Source of the DNA: CAWBOV01 sp963790525
GTDB taxonomy: Bacteria > Actinomycetota > Actinomycetes > Mycobacteriales > Jatrophihabitantaceae
NCBI GenBank assembly: GCA_963790525.1
Contig: CAWBOV010000002.1
Coordinates: forward strand, 930,001-994,000
Direction of reading: 5' to 3'
Length of the DNA stretch: 64,000 bases
Shown here: positions 1 through 8,683 of the stretch, piece by piece
Numbering within the stretch: position 1 is the stretch's first letter
How the letters are laid out: every line of letters starts with the position of its first letter
Translations under genes and position numbers: made by a program
The notes under the pieces: model-generated
Databases searched by the model: none
Told to the model about the DNA's origin: nothing
Seen by the model: the letters and a program-made list of their open reading frames with translations, nothing else

Positions 1-1
1 G

Positions 2-250
2 GGCGAGGTCCTGGAGTCGGTGGTGGCCACCTTCGCCGCCGAGCCGGAGGTGCTCGCGATTGCGGTGAGCCACCGGGTGGGGGTCCTGGCCATCGGTGAC
101 GTCGCGCTCGTGGCCGCCGTCAGCACGGCGCACCGGGCCGAGGCGTTCGAGGTCTGCGCGCGGCTCGTCGACGAGGTGAAGCGGCAGCTGCCCATCTGGA
201 AGCGGCAGGTGCTCGGTGACGGCAGCGAGGAGTGGGTCAACTCCCCGTGA
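2..250 (+). CDS. moaE: Molybdopterin synthase catalytic subunit, C-terminal part
   Basis: This is the last 82 codons of a MoaE-type protein whose start lies before the window. MoaE is the large subunit of MPT synthase, which puts two sulfurs into precursor Z to make molybdopterin. The visible part carries the family core with GVLAIGD, the STAHRAEAF segment and the active-site stretch ending in PIWKRQ, where the lysine is the conserved catalytic one. The reading frame ends at a TGA and overlaps the end of the convergent antitoxin-like gene by 14 bases. Confidence 0.93.
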   Translation, partial: GEVLESVVATFAAEPEVLAIAVSHRVGVLAIGDVALVAAVSTAHRAEAFEVCARLVDEVKRQLPIWKRQVLGDGSEEWVNSP

Positions 251-854
251 GCTCTGCCCGACGTCGCCCGCGGGGTACCGGGCGGCCCCGCCGGGCCTCA
301 GTCGTGGGTGGGTGAATCCGAGGGCGCGCCGTCGGGGACTCGGTGACGCTCTCGGTGGACTCCGCGACGCTCTCGGTGACGGCCTCGGCCTTGTCCGACA
401 CCGCTGCTGCGGCTTCGGAGACGGCGTCCGCGGCCGGTTCGGCGGCGTCGGCGACCGCATCGCCCGCTGACGCGGCGGCATCGGCGACCGGCGCGGCTGC
501 CTCGGCGACGGAGTCGGCGGCACCGCTGGCGGTCTCGGCGACCTTGTTGGCGGGCGAGTCCTTGCCCAGCGCACCGTCGATGCGGTCGGTCACGTTGTCG
601 ATCTTGTCGGAGTACTTGCCCTTCGTGGCGCTGTCGAGGCCGTCAGCGGCCTTGTCGACACCCTTGACCGCGGCGTCCTTGGCCTTCTCCGCGAGGGGGC
701 CTGCCTTCTCCTTGGCCTGCTCGACCAGCGGACCGGCCTTCTCCTTCGCCTGCTCGACGAGGGGGCCGGCCTTCTCCTTGGCCTGCTCGGCGATCTCGCC
801 GGCGCGGCCGAGGAGGTCGGTTCCGAGTGACTTGAGCCTGTTGAAATTGACCAT
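237..854 (-). CDS. Rv0909/MT0933-type antitoxin-like protein with 11-residue repeats
   Basis: A 205-residue hydrophilic protein. Residues 23-55 are three perfect copies of the 11-residue unit EQAKEKAGPLV (the last ends in A), followed by alanine-rich amphipathic helix. Residues around 80-90 contain TKGKYSDKIDNVTDR, the hallmark of the actinobacterial MT0933/Rv0909 antitoxin family. A long Ala/Glu/Val tail follows, and the last 30 residues are rich in Arg/Pro. The usual partner toxin (Rv0910-like, SRPBCC fold) is not next to it. The 11-mer periodicity also resembles LEA-type stress proteins, so a desiccation or membrane role is an alternative. Frame and start (ATG) are clear; function is inferred from the motif only. 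Confidence 0.75.
   Translation of the reverse strand: MVNFNRLKSLGTDLLGRAGEIAEQAKEKAGPLVEQAKEKAGPLVEQAKEKAGPLAEKAKDAAVKGVDKAADGLDSATKGKYSDKIDNVTDRIDGALGKDSPANKVAETASGAADSVAEAAAPVADAAASAGDAVADAAEPAADAVSEAAAAVSDKAEAVTESVAESTESVTESPTARPRIHPPTTEARRGRPVPRGRRRAELTGS
690..788 (-). repeat. Three tandem 33-bp coding repeats
   Basis: Three in-frame 33-base units inside the antitoxin-like gene each encode EQAKEKAGPLV or EQAKEKAGPLA. The protein repeats are exact but the DNA copies differ at a few third positions, so they have been kept by selection on the protein rather than copied recently. Confidence 0.85.
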
Positions 855-968
855 CCGTGGTGTCTCCCTCGATGAACCGGCGTGACGCGTTGGCTAATCA
901 AAGCATCTCGGCGGCATCAACCTGTAGTGCGCGCACGGCGTCCGGCGCGAGCGGGCAGACTGGGCACC

Positions 969-1199
969 ATGGGGCAGGACAGTGGCGACGCGAAAGGCGG
1001 GGACGTCGAGGAGGCCGGCGCACCGGAAACGCCACCGGCGCCCGCGCCGACCGTGGCGACGACGCGCGTGACCCGAAGCGTGCAGAAACCGGATGTGAGC
1101 CTCGACGATCGCGACCTGGGGTGGGGCGAGATCCCCGAGGACCCGCGTTCCCGCGAGAGTTGGTACGAGCGCGAACGGCCGCCCCACCACGAGGGCTGA
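969..1199 (+). CDS. Small conserved actinobacterial protein, function unknown
   Basis: A 76-residue acidic protein starting at ATG 969. The upstream in-frame extension to 882 is Arg-rich and lacks coding character, so the later start is preferred. The first 40 residues are low complexity (Gly/Ala/Pro/Thr) and the C-terminal third has DLGWGEIPEDP and SWYERERPPHH, a block that recurs at the end of many small hypothetical proteins of actinobacteria. No domain of known function is visible. It lies alone between the divergent antitoxin-like gene and the convergent mscL. Confidence 0.7.
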   Translation: MGQDSGDAKGGDVEEAGAPETPPAPAPTVATTRVTRSVQKPDVSLDDRDLGWGEIPEDPRSRESWYERERPPHHEG

Positions 1200-1217
1200 G
1201 GCGGCCGGTCGCCGGCG

Positions 1218-1634
1218 TCAGAGGGTGCTGGTGCTCGAGCTTCCCGAGCTGCGGAGGGCGTCGCGGATCTCCTGCAACAGGCGGATCTCCTCCGCGATCT
1301 CGGGCTGAGCCTGCTCCTTGGGGGCGGTCCGTGCCTTGAGCCGCTCCAGCGGCACGACGAACAGGTAGTACAGAACCGCCGCCGTGATCAGGAAGACGAT
1401 GATCGCGTTGATGATCGTCGACAGGTTGATGAAGGTCGCGTCGTGGTGGGATCCGCCGCGGAGGGCGAAGCCGAGGCCGTTGGAGCTCGCGCCCGGGAAG
1501 GCGTTCAGGATGGGCGTGATGATCGCGTCGGTGAACGTCTTCACCAGGGTGGCGAACGCCGTGCCCATGACGAAGGCCACGGCCAGTTCGACGATGTTGC
1601 CCCGCATGATGAAGTCTTTGAATCCCTTGAGCAT
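1218..1634 (-). CDS. mscL: Large-conductance mechanosensitive channel MscL
   Basis: 138 residues. The N-terminal MLKGFKDFIMRGNIVELAVA is the S1 amphipathic helix plus the first membrane helix with the conserved RGN. A short periplasmic loop (about residues 45-67) and a second membrane helix (IINAIIVFLITAAVLYYLFV) follow, then a charged cytoplasmic bundle ending in a helix with IAEEIRLLQEIRDAL. MscL opens under membrane tension to release solutes during osmotic downshock. The start at 1634 is chosen over an upstream in-frame start at 1679 because GGGAG precedes it and the family begins with MLKGF. It is the last gene of a minus-strand run after the SAF-domain gene. Confidence 0.97.
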   Translation of the reverse strand: MLKGFKDFIMRGNIVELAVAFVMGTAFATLVKTFTDAIITPILNAFPGASSNGLGFALRGGSHHDATFINLSTIINAIIVFLITAAVLYYLFVVPLERLKARTAPKEQAQPEIAEEIRLLQEIRDALRSSGSSSTSTL

Positions 1635-1756
1635 TCTTGGCTCCCCTTCTCGCCGATGTCTCGCGGTACGGATGCACACTCACCACACGCACCAGGGTCC
1701 CTGCCGTCACGGTGGTGCCCGCAGCGTAGCGACAAGTGCCGCTCCGGACACGCCTG

Positions 1757-2422
1757 TCAGGGCAGCGCGTCGGTTCGGGTGAGCGCGACGACCACGGTCG
1801 AATCATCACTTTTCGGGATGTTCCCGGGCGGATGCAGCACCGCCAGCACGCGCGCAGCGGTCACGACCACGCGCGCCTGCCGAGCGCCGTCGCCCGCTGC
1901 CGACTCATCGGCGTCAACGGCACCGAGGTCCGCGGGGCCGGCGAGCAGGTCGACCGTGTCACCGGGCTGCAGGATCGCCGCGCCCTGCGGACCGGTGAGC
2001 GAGACGGTGACCGCGACCAGCGCCGGGCCCAGGCCGGCCGCGAGGCCCGGGCCCTGCAGGCGCGCCGCGGTGAACGGCTCGCCGCGGTACATCGCCGCAC
2101 CGACGACGCGCCCTACCGCTCCGGCCACGCTGACGATCGCGGCGGCCGGTAGCTGGGACGGTGCCCAGTGGGCCGTGGCCACGTCGCGCGGGGTCAGCAC
2201 GGTGCCCGCGGCAAGGTCGCGGGCAGCGAGCAGGACAGCGGTGCCCTGCCCACCCGACGGTGCGCGGTGGTTGGCCGCTGCTGCACCGGCTGCCAGAAGC
2301 AGGCACGCCAGGACGGCCACCCGCCGGGGCCAGCCACCGAGCCGGGAGGCAACGCCCAGGACGCGGCGCCGGAAGGCGGCCGGAAGGACGGTGTCGGGAA
2401 GGGGACGTCGCACCTGTCCCAC
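1757..2422 (-). CDS. SAF-domain protein (CpaB/RcpC-like)
   Basis: 221 residues with one N-terminal membrane helix (about residues 33-50, RRVAVLACLLLAAGAAAA), then a SAF domain beginning near AVLLAARDLAAGTVLTPRDV. SAF domains occur in CpaB-type pilus assembly proteins and in sialic-acid-synthase/antifreeze proteins. No other pilus gene is nearby, and such stand-alone SAF proteins sit beside fmdB and mscL in many actinobacteria. The GTG start at 2422 is accepted because it leaves a short charged cytoplasmic leader before the helix. The role is unknown; a cell-surface or periplasmic location is inferred. Confidence 0.75.
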   Translation of the reverse strand: MGQVRRPLPDTVLPAAFRRRVLGVASRLGGWPRRVAVLACLLLAAGAAAANHRAPSGGQGTAVLLAARDLAAGTVLTPRDVATAHWAPSQLPAAAIVSVAGAVGRVVGAAMYRGEPFTAARLQGPGLAAGLGPALVAVTVSLTGPQGAAILQPGDTVDLLAGPADLGAVDADESAAGDGARQARVVVTAARVLAVLHPPGNIPKSDDSTVVVALTRTDALP

Positions 2423-2508
2423 GCTAGGCAGCCGGAACCGGCCCGGCGGTCGCCGTCCACAGGTTGTCGCCGAACTCGGGTGGCCCTGTGGAAAGCCGCC
2501 CGTGAACG

Positions 2509-2973
2509 TCAGGAGGTGCTAGCCGCGGCCTTGCCCGAAGAGCTCGAGGAACCCGACGAGCCGGAGGACGATCCGCCCCTGTCCGAGGAGCCCGAAGAAC
2601 CCGAGGAGCTGGTGGACGATCCCGACCCGGTCGGCGAGCCGCCGGAGGTGCCCGTCGACCCGCGCGGGGCGGCGTCCTTCGACGTCGACGCGGCAGCCTT
2701 CTCCCCGCCCTTGTCGCCGGCCTTCTCGCTGGATCCGGCCTTCTCGGCCGCCTTGTCGCCCCCGCCGGCGATGGCGGCCGTGTCGGCACCTGCGCGGCTG
2801 TCGGTGCGGTAGAAGCCCGATCCCTTGAACACCACGCCGACGGCGCCGTAGACCTTGCGCAGCCGCTGCCCGCAGACGGGGCATTCGGTCAGCGAGGAGT
2901 CGGTGAAGGACTGGACGATGTCGAACTTGTGCCCGCAGTCGGGATCGGTGCAGGCGTAGGAATAGGTGGGCAC
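2509..2973 (-). CDS. FmdB-family zinc-ribbon protein with Ser/Gly-rich tail
   Basis: 154 residues starting at GTG 2973, with GGAGG upstream. The first 60 residues form the FmdB/CxxC_CXXC_SSSS domain: PTYSYACTDPDCGHKFD, then CPVCGQRLRKV, giving two zinc-binding cysteine pairs, and the conserved GVVFKGSGFYRTD end. The remaining 90 residues are low-complexity Lys/Ala/Glu, then a long Ser/Gly tail. FmdB proteins were first described near formamide/acetamide genes as putative regulators; their true role is not settled. A longer in-frame start at 3081 would add a Cys/Arg-rich leader foreign to the family and is rejected. Confidence 0.9.
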   Translation of the reverse strand: MPTYSYACTDPDCGHKFDIVQSFTDSSLTECPVCGQRLRKVYGAVGVVFKGSGFYRTDSRAGADTAAIAGGGDKAAEKAGSSEKAGDKGGEKAAASTSKDAAPRGSTGTSGGSPTGSGSSTSSSGSSGSSDRGGSSSGSSGSSSSSGKAAASTS

Positions 2974-3190
2974 AGCTGTCTCGGTCCTCCACGGTCGGGC
3001 ATTCGTTCCACAGGCTGAACAGGGCGAAGTGCCGCGCTGTTCCGTCCCGGCGAGCCTCGCGGGCCTGCGCCCACCTGGCACTCGCCACGGTCGACTGCCA
3101 ATTATGCCCGTCCCTGCCCGGACGCGTGACCCGCGCCGGTCCCGGGGCGAAGATGGACGGGCCAGCAGCCGTCCGCGTGGAGGAGCCCCA

Positions 3191-4530
3191 GTGCCGGATC
3201 AGCTCACCGATCTGCCGTCGATCGACGACCCCCGCCCCTACTTCGACGCCGGTGAACGGCTCGACACCGACGAGCTGCGCGCCCGGCAGCTGGTGGGGCT
3301 GCGCCGGACCGTCCGCACCGCCTACGACCACGTGCCGCACTACAGCCGGGCCTTCGACGAGGCCGGCGTCCGACCGGACGACCTCGAGTCGACTCGCCGA
3401 CCTCGCCGGCTTCCCGTTCACGGACAAGGCCGACCTGCGGGCCAACTACCCGTTCGGGATGTTCGCGGTGCCGCGCGAGCAGGTCAGTGCGCGTGCACGC
3501 GTCCAGCGGCACGACGGGCAAGCCGACCGTGGTCGGCTACACCCGCGAGGACCTCGACACCTGGGCGGAGCTGATGGCGCGCTCGATCCGGGCGGCGGGC
3601 GGCCGCCCGGGCGACGTCGTCCACGTGGCCTACGGCTACGGCCTGTTCACCGGCGGGCTCGGCGCGCACTACGGCGCCGAGCGCCTGGGCTGCACCGTGG
3701 TCCCGGTCAGTCGGGCGGCATGACCGAGCGGCAGGTCCAGCTGATCGTCGACTTCGAGCCGCGCGTGATCATGGTGACGCCGTCGTACTTCCTGGCGATC
3801 CTCGACGAGCTGGAGGCCCAGGGCGTCGATCCCGCGCACGAGCCAGCTCGAGATCGGCATCTTCGGCGCCGAGCCCTGGACCGACGAGATGCGCCAGCAG
3901 GTCGAGGCGCGCGCCGGCTCCAGGCCGTCGACATCTACGGGCTGTCCGAGGTGATGGGGCCCGGCGTCAGCCAGGAGTGCGGCGAGACCCAGGACGGGCT
4001 GCACATCTGGGAGGACCACTTCCTGCCCGAGATCGTCGACCCGCTGACGCTGGCGCGGTCCTGCCCGACGGCGAGGAGGGCGAGCTGGTCTTCACCTGCC
4101 TGACCAAGCAGGCGATGCCGGTCGTGCGCTACCGCACCCGCGACCTGACCCGGCTGCTGCCGGGGACGGCGCTGCCCGGCGTTCCGGCGGATGCGGAAGG
4201 TCACCGGCCGCACCGACGACATGATGATCGTGCGCGGGCGTCAACGTGTTCCCGACCCAGATCGAGGAGCGGATCCTGGCCGTCGACGGCCTGGCTCCCC
4301 ATTCCAGCTGCGTGCTGACCCGTCCGGGCGAGCTCGACGAGCTCACGGTGCTGATCGAGGCGCGCCCGGAGGTGGCGGCGGACCGCTACCCGGACCTCGC
4401 CCGCGCGCTGGCGTCGAGCGTGAAACACGGCCTCGGGCTGACCGTGTCCGTCGACGTCCTGCCCCCGGACGCCCTGGAACGCAGCCTCGGCAAGGCCCGC
4501 CGGATCGTCGACCTGCGCACCGTGCGGTAG
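3191..4530 (+). pseudogene. paaK: Phenylacetate-CoA ligase-like gene, multiply frameshifted
   Basis: Pieces in all three frames join into one AMP-forming aryl-CoA ligase of about 446 codons, the usual PaaK length. N-terminus at GTG 3191 (PDQLTDLPSIDDPRPYF), then FPFTDKADLRANYPFGM, the phosphate-binding SSGTTGKPTVVGYT, VHVAYGYGLFTGGLGAHYG, VIMVTPSYFLAILDELE, IYGLSEVMGPGVSQEC, GRTDDMMIVRG and a complete C-terminal domain. Frame changes fall near 3390, 3485, 3710, 3842, 3915, 4060, 4180 and 4240. All motifs are intact between the shifts, so sequence errors are as likely as gene death. PaaK activates phenylacetate to its CoA ester; no other paa gene is in view. Confidence 0.85.
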
Positions 4531-4540
4531 CGCGCGTCGA

Positions 4541-5227
4541 TTACAGGGTGACCCGCAGGATCGGCAGCCTTCCCGCGACCTGCACCTCGACCCGGGCGAT
4601 CTGACTCAGCGCGGTGGACGTGTCGCCCTCGATGGTCAGGGTCTTGTCGGGCACGGTGCCCCAGCTGGCCAGCGACTCCTGGGTGCCGTCCTTGCGGGTG
4701 ATGACCATCCAGTAGGTCGAGCCGCCGGGGTAGGGGGTCGAGGTGGGCTCGTCGGTGCACCTCATGACGATCTTCGTCCCCCACGCGACGCTGCTGAGCC
4801 GCACGGTCGCCGTGAGCGGCGACGCATGCACCTCGGTCATGGAGATGGCCGGCGGGAGCGCCGTCGGTGTCGACGTGCTCTGGCGACTGACCAGCACTCC
4901 GACCAGCAGCCCCAGGACGCACGCCGCCGCCAGCAGGCCGGCACCGACAGTGCGCCAGCGGGTGCGGTGCCGGTCCTTGCGGACCGCGTCGATGAGACGG
5001 GGGAGCAGGGTCGGCGGCGCCTCGGCGTCCGGGCCGAACAGGTCCTCCTGGGGGACGCGCGCCAGCAGACCGGGCAGTGCGGCGAGCGAGCGCACCGATG
5101 CCGCACAGGCGTCGCATCCGGACAGATGCTCCTCGAACTCCTGCCGCTCGTCCGGCGACAGCGCGCCGAAGACGTAGGCCGCGTCGAACTCGGCGAACGG
5201 GTCGCCGGGCAGCCGTGCGGTGGTCAC
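4541..5227 (-). CDS. Zinc-binding anti-sigma factor (RskA/RslA-like)
   Basis: 228 residues starting at a GTG that overlaps the sigma factor stop (GTGA), so the two are translationally coupled. The cytoplasmic N-terminal domain has FAAY-like AYVFGALSPDERQEFEEHL and the zinc motif HLSGCDACAASV (HxxxCxxC). One membrane helix lies at about residues 95-115 (VGAGLLAAACVLGLLVGVLV), and the outer C-terminal domain has the RskA-type beta-rich block with WMVITRKDGTQESLASWGTV. It should hold its partner sigma factor at the membrane until a signal, perhaps oxidation of the zinc site, releases it. Confidence 0.93.
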   Translation of the reverse strand: MTTARLPGDPFAEFDAAYVFGALSPDERQEFEEHLSGCDACAASVRSLAALPGLLARVPQEDLFGPDAEAPPTLLPRLIDAVRKDRHRTRWRTVGAGLLAAACVLGLLVGVLVSRQSTSTPTALPPAISMTEVHASPLTATVRLSSVAWGTKIVMRCTDEPTSTPYPGGSTYWMVITRKDGTQESLASWGTVPDKTLTIEGDTSTALSQIARVEVQVAGRLPILRVTL

Positions 5228-5745
5228 TGGCTCACTCCTCGTTCCTGTAGTGCGACGCCGAGCGCGCGGACCGCGTAGTGGCAGCGCGACTTGACGGTGC
5301 CCTCGGGGATGCCGAGGGCTTCTGCGGCCTCGGCGATCGAGCGGGAGCGGTAGTAGCACTCCACGATCACCTGCCGATGCTCGATCGACAAGCTGCGCAG
5401 CGCATCCGCCACCAGCCACGACTCGAGGACGCGGTCCGTGGCATCCGGCGTCGCGCGCTCGGGCAGGTCGGCGGTGGGGAACTCCGTCCGCGAACGCCCC
5501 TTGCGCCACTCGTCGATGACGATGCGCCGGGCGACCGTGAACAGCCAGGCGCGCGAGGAACCGTGGGTGTTGTCCAGCACCTGGGGCGTGCGCCAGGCGC
5601 GCAGCAGCGTCTCCTGCACGACGTCCTCGGCGCGCCCCCGGTCGCCGCTCGTCAGCCCGAGCACGTACCGCCAGAGCGCCGGCGCGTGATCGCGGTGGAT
5701 CTCCACCATGAGCGCTTCGGCGCTGGCGTCCATGTGTCCGTCCAC
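5224..5745 (-). CDS. ECF RNA polymerase sigma factor (SigL/SigK-like)
   Basis: 173 residues with both ECF domains. Region 2 has HAPALWRYVLGLTSGDRGRAEDVVQETLLRAWR and the -10-binding WLFTVARRIVIDEWRK. Region 4 has LSIEHRQVIVECYYRSRSIAEAAEALGIPEGTVKSR. It directs RNA polymerase to a stress regulon. The downstream anti-sigma gene overlaps its stop codon. The closest described group is the mycobacterial SigL/RslA type (ECF with zinc anti-sigma), judged from architecture rather than from a search. Two ATG codons (residues 1 and 5) compete for the start. Confidence 0.93.
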   Translation of the reverse strand: MDGHMDASAEALMVEIHRDHAPALWRYVLGLTSGDRGRAEDVVQETLLRAWRTPQVLDNTHGSSRAWLFTVARRIVIDEWRKGRSRTEFPTADLPERATPDATDRVLESWLVADALRSLSIEHRQVIVECYYRSRSIAEAAEALGIPEGTVKSRCHYAVRALGVALQERGVSQ

Positions 5746-5823
5746 GACACCTCCTCGGCGATGACTACGCGATCGGACCGCCCCGGGTTCACCGGCGGGT
5801 TGCGGGGGGCCTGGGGGACAGGC

Positions 5824-6387
5824 TCAGGCGGGCAGGTCGTACCACCCGTCCGGTGTGACGGCGGCGGTCACCCGGCGGTCCCAGGACTCGGCGGGCACCT
5901 CGGCCAGCAGTTCGCCGCGGTGGAGCAGCGCCACGACGGGGACGTCGCTCCCCACCCGTTGGAGGGCCCGGTCGTAGGAACCGCCGCCGCGGCCCAGGCG
6001 CATGCCCGAGCGGTCGACGGCCAGCGCCGGTACGAGCAGGACCGACGCGCCCGCCACCGCGCCCAGGCCGAGCGAGGTCGAGTCCGGCCACCTGATCCAG
6101 TCGAGGTCCTTGTCCTCGCGCAGCAGCGGGACGAAGATCGACGCCCCCCGGTCGGCCAGGGCGCCGAGCAACTCGTCCGAGCCCGGTTCGGTCGGCATCG
6201 ACTCGTAGGCGAAGATCCGCCGCCACGGGGTTCCGGCCAGTTCGGCGGCCCCCAACCGGACCAGGACGTGCCTGCGGACCGCCTCCCGCGCATCGGCCAG
6301 GTCCCCCGGCGAGAGCGCCCTGCGGCGGGCCGTGAGCTGCGTGCGCAGGGCCTGCTTGGCGCTCGCGGTGCTCGTCCCGGCTTCCAT
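5824..6387 (-). CDS. 5-formyltetrahydrofolate cyclo-ligase
   Basis: 187 residues. The N-terminal helix has AKQALRTQLTARRRAL, with the conserved R pair of the ATP site. The phosphate-binding and substrate region is VLLVPALAVDRSGMRLGRGGGSYDRAL, where RLGRGGGSYDR is the family signature. The enzyme uses ATP to turn 5-formyl-THF into 5,10-methenyl-THF, salvaging folate. ATG 6387 is the start because it leaves 18 bases to the divergent galU start; a much longer open frame upstream is antisense to galU and has no coding value. The family is usually 180-200 residues. Confidence 0.95.
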   Translation of the reverse strand: MEAGTSTASAKQALRTQLTARRRALSPGDLADAREAVRRHVLVRLGAAELAGTPWRRIFAYESMPTEPGSDELLGALADRGASIFVPLLREDKDLDWIRWPDSTSLGLGAVAGASVLLVPALAVDRSGMRLGRGGGSYDRALQRVGSDVPVVALLHRGELLAEVPAESWDRRVTAAVTPDGWYDLPA

Positions 6388-6405
6388 GCCCGTTATTCTC
6401 GCGTA

Positions 6406-7317
6406 ATGACCACACCCCCGGCGAACCAGTCGCATCGGCGCCCGACCAAGGCGGTGATTCCCGCGGCCGGGATGGGCACGCGGTTCCTGCCCGCCACCAA
6501 GGCGATCCCGAAGGAGCTGCTCCCTGTCGTGGATCGCCCCGCCCTGGAGTACATCGTCGAGGAGGCCGCGCGGGAGGGTGTGCGCGACGTCCTGATCATC
6601 ACCAGTGCGGGCAAGGACGCGATCGGCGACCACTTCGACGCCGTGCCGCTGGTGGAGGCCGCTCTGGAGCGCAAGGGCGACACGGCCCGGCTGGCCGCCG
6701 TCCGGCACTCGACGGAGATGGCCGACCTGACCTTCGTGCGCCAGCACACCCAGCGCGGTCTGGGCGACGCCGTCTCCTACGCCGAGACGTTCTCCGCCGG
6801 TGAGGCGTTCGCCGTGCTCCTCGGCGACGACATGATCGACGAGAAGGACACGCTGCTGGCCGCCATGCTCGACGTCCACCAGCGCACCGGCGGCGCCGTG
6901 CTCGCGCTGATCGAGGTACCGCCGGAGGACATCAGCAAGTACGGCTCCGTGCGGCCGGCCGACGGGTGGGACCCGGGCGACGACGTCGTCGCCGTCATCG
7001 ACATGGTGGAGAAGCCGAAACCCGAGGCGGCGTTCAGCAATCTGGCCGTCATCGGCCGCTACATCCTCCCCAACTCCATCTTCGACGCGATCCGTGCGGT
7101 CGGTGTCGGCGCGCGCGGCGAGGTCGAGCTCACCGACTCGATCCGCCACCTGGTGCAGGATGGTGTCCCGGTACACGGGGTCGTGTTCCGGGGACGGCGT
7201 TTCGACACCGGAGACCGGCAGGAGTATCTGCGCGCGGTGGTCCAACTGGCCAGCGAGCATCCCGAGCTCGGCCCGGAGTTCTCGGCGTGGCTGCACGAGT
7301 TCGTCCATGCGCGCTGA
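6406..7317 (+). CDS. galU: UTP--glucose-1-phosphate uridylyltransferase
   Basis: 303 residues of the bacterial GalU family. The nucleotide-binding loop is KAVIPAAGMGTRFLPATKA, then KELLPVVDRPALEYIVEEA, the metal-binding LLGDDMID, KYGSVRP and the conserved VEKPKPEAAFSNLAVIGRY. It makes UDP-glucose from UTP and glucose 1-phosphate for envelope sugars and trehalose. ATG 6406 lies 18 bases from the divergent cyclo-ligase start, so the two share a very compact promoter region. It precedes glp, the standard actinobacterial order. Confidence 0.97.
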   Translation: MTTPPANQSHRRPTKAVIPAAGMGTRFLPATKAIPKELLPVVDRPALEYIVEEAAREGVRDVLIITSAGKDAIGDHFDAVPLVEAALERKGDTARLAAVRHSTEMADLTFVRQHTQRGLGDAVSYAETFSAGEAFAVLLGDDMIDEKDTLLAAMLDVHQRTGGAVLALIEVPPEDISKYGSVRPADGWDPGDDVVAVIDMVEKPKPEAAFSNLAVIGRYILPNSIFDAIRAVGVGARGEVELTDSIRHLVQDGVPVHGVVFRGRRFDTGDRQEYLRAVVQLASEHPELGPEFSAWLHEFVHAR

Positions 7318-7327
7318 CCGGCGCGCA
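7308..7327 (+). terminator. GC hairpin over the galU stop codon
   Basis: TGCGCGC and GCGCGCA pair as a perfect 7-bp stem around a six-base loop that contains the galU stop. No U-tract follows, so it may be a weak terminator or attenuator between galU and glp, or an RNA-stability element. Confidence 0.35.
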
Positions 7328-7353
7328 GGACCGTATCGAAGGCAGGCGAATCT

Positions 7354-8675
7354 GTGGCAGGCGAGTCAGATGAGGGCACCGGCCGGACGCCGGACCCCGA
7401 GCGGGCCGACGGCGTGACGGCGGGAACCTCGCCGCGCGTGGACACCCGGCGCCGTGTCGAGGACCACCTCGCGGTCGTCCTGAACGGCATCGGTTCGATC
7501 GACCCGATCGAGCTGACCCTTCTCGACGCCCAGGGCCTGACCCTCGCCGAGGATGTCGTCGCACCGCACGCGCTGCCGGCGTTCGAGAGCGCCGACACCG
7601 ACGGGTACGCCGTGCGCGCGGTGGACGTCCACGGCGCGACTCCGGACGCCCCCGTGGTCCTTCCCGTCGTCGGCGACGTCCTCGCCGGGGCGAAGTCGGT
7701 CTCGGGGATGGGGCCGGGGCTGGCCATGCGCATCATGACCGGCGCGCCGATGCCGGCCGGTGCGGACGCGGTCGTCGAGCTCGAGGACACCGACCGCGGG
7801 GTGGCGCGGGTGGGTATCCGGGCCGCCGTGCCGTCCGGGTACGCGCTCCGGCGCACGGGCGAGGACATGCCGGCCGGTGTGGTCGCGCTCGGTATCGGCG
7901 CCGCGCTCGGACCGCAGCAGATCGGCCTGCTCGCCGCGCTCGGCCGCGACCGGGTGGTGGTCCGGCCCCGTCCGCGGATCGTCGTGATCTCGACCGGCAA
8001 CGAGCTCGTCGAGGTCGGTCACGTCCCCGGCTTCGGGCAGATCTCCGACGCGAACAGCTACCTGCTCGCCGCCGCCGCGCGTGAGGCGGGCGCGGACGCC
8101 TACCGGGTCGGCATCGTCCCGGACGACCACACCCGCCTGATGGACGTGCTGGAGGCGCAGCTCACCCGCGCGGACATCATCGTCACCAGCGGCGGCGTGA
8201 GCACTGGGCACCTATGACGTGGTCAAGGAGGCGCTCGGCGAGCTCGGGACGGTCGAGTTCATGCAGGTGGCGATGAGTCCCGGCAGGCCGCAGGGCTTCG
8301 GTTATCTCGGCGCCAGCCGCACGCCGATCTTCTGCCTGCCGGGGAATCCGGTCAGCGCGCTGGTCTCGTTCGAGATGTTCGTCCGCCCCGCGATCCGCAA
8401 GCTGCTCGGCAAGCGACGGCTGCAGCGCGCCGACCGTGCCCGCCGTGGCGCTCGACCGCATCAAGGGCACGCTCGGGACCCGGGAGTTCCGGCGCGGGCT
8501 GCTGCACCGCGAACCGGACGGCACCTACAGCGTCTCGACCGTGGGCGGCACCGGCTCGCATCTCATCGCCGCCATGGCCGCGTCCAACTGCCTGATCGTG
8601 GTCGACGAGGACCTCGACGAGGTCGTGCCCGGGTCGCGGGTCCCGGTGATCCCGTTGCTGCTGTCGCAGCGCTGA
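7354..8675 (+). pseudogene. glp: Gephyrin-like Glp / molybdopterin molybdotransferase (MoeA), frameshifted
   Basis: About 440 codons of the MoeA/gephyrin family starting at GTG 7354. Intact blocks include PAFESADTDGYAVRAVDV, MRIMTGAPMPAGADAVV and VVISTGNELVEVG. At 8205-8210 the expected GGVSAGTYDVVKEAL is broken by one extra base (reads GGVSTGHL then stop). A second shift near 8440 precedes the C-terminal domain, which ends normally at 8675. Its place between galU and rimJ-glpR matches the Corynebacterium Glp, a gephyrin paralogue that acts with GlpR and FtsZ in division rather than in cofactor synthesis. As the locus is conserved and probably important, base-call errors are the simplest reason for the shifts. 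Confidence 0.88.
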
Positions 8676-8683
8676 CGGCGACC

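Noticed and set aside
690..788. Regular repeats as a possible CRISPR array
   Set aside because: Repeats are contiguous, in frame and without spacers; no cas genes in the window.
343..885. Plus-strand Ala/Ser-rich open frame opposite the antitoxin-like gene
   Set aside because: Shadow of the repeat-rich gene on the other strand.
3191..4530. Part of a phenylacetate degradation cluster
   Set aside because: No paaABCDE, paaZ or other paa gene is nearby; the ligase stands alone.
6388..7308. Long minus-strand open frame opposite galU that joins the cyclo-ligase frame
   Set aside because: High-GC codon use leaves the antisense frame open; no family motif, and the true start is at 6387.
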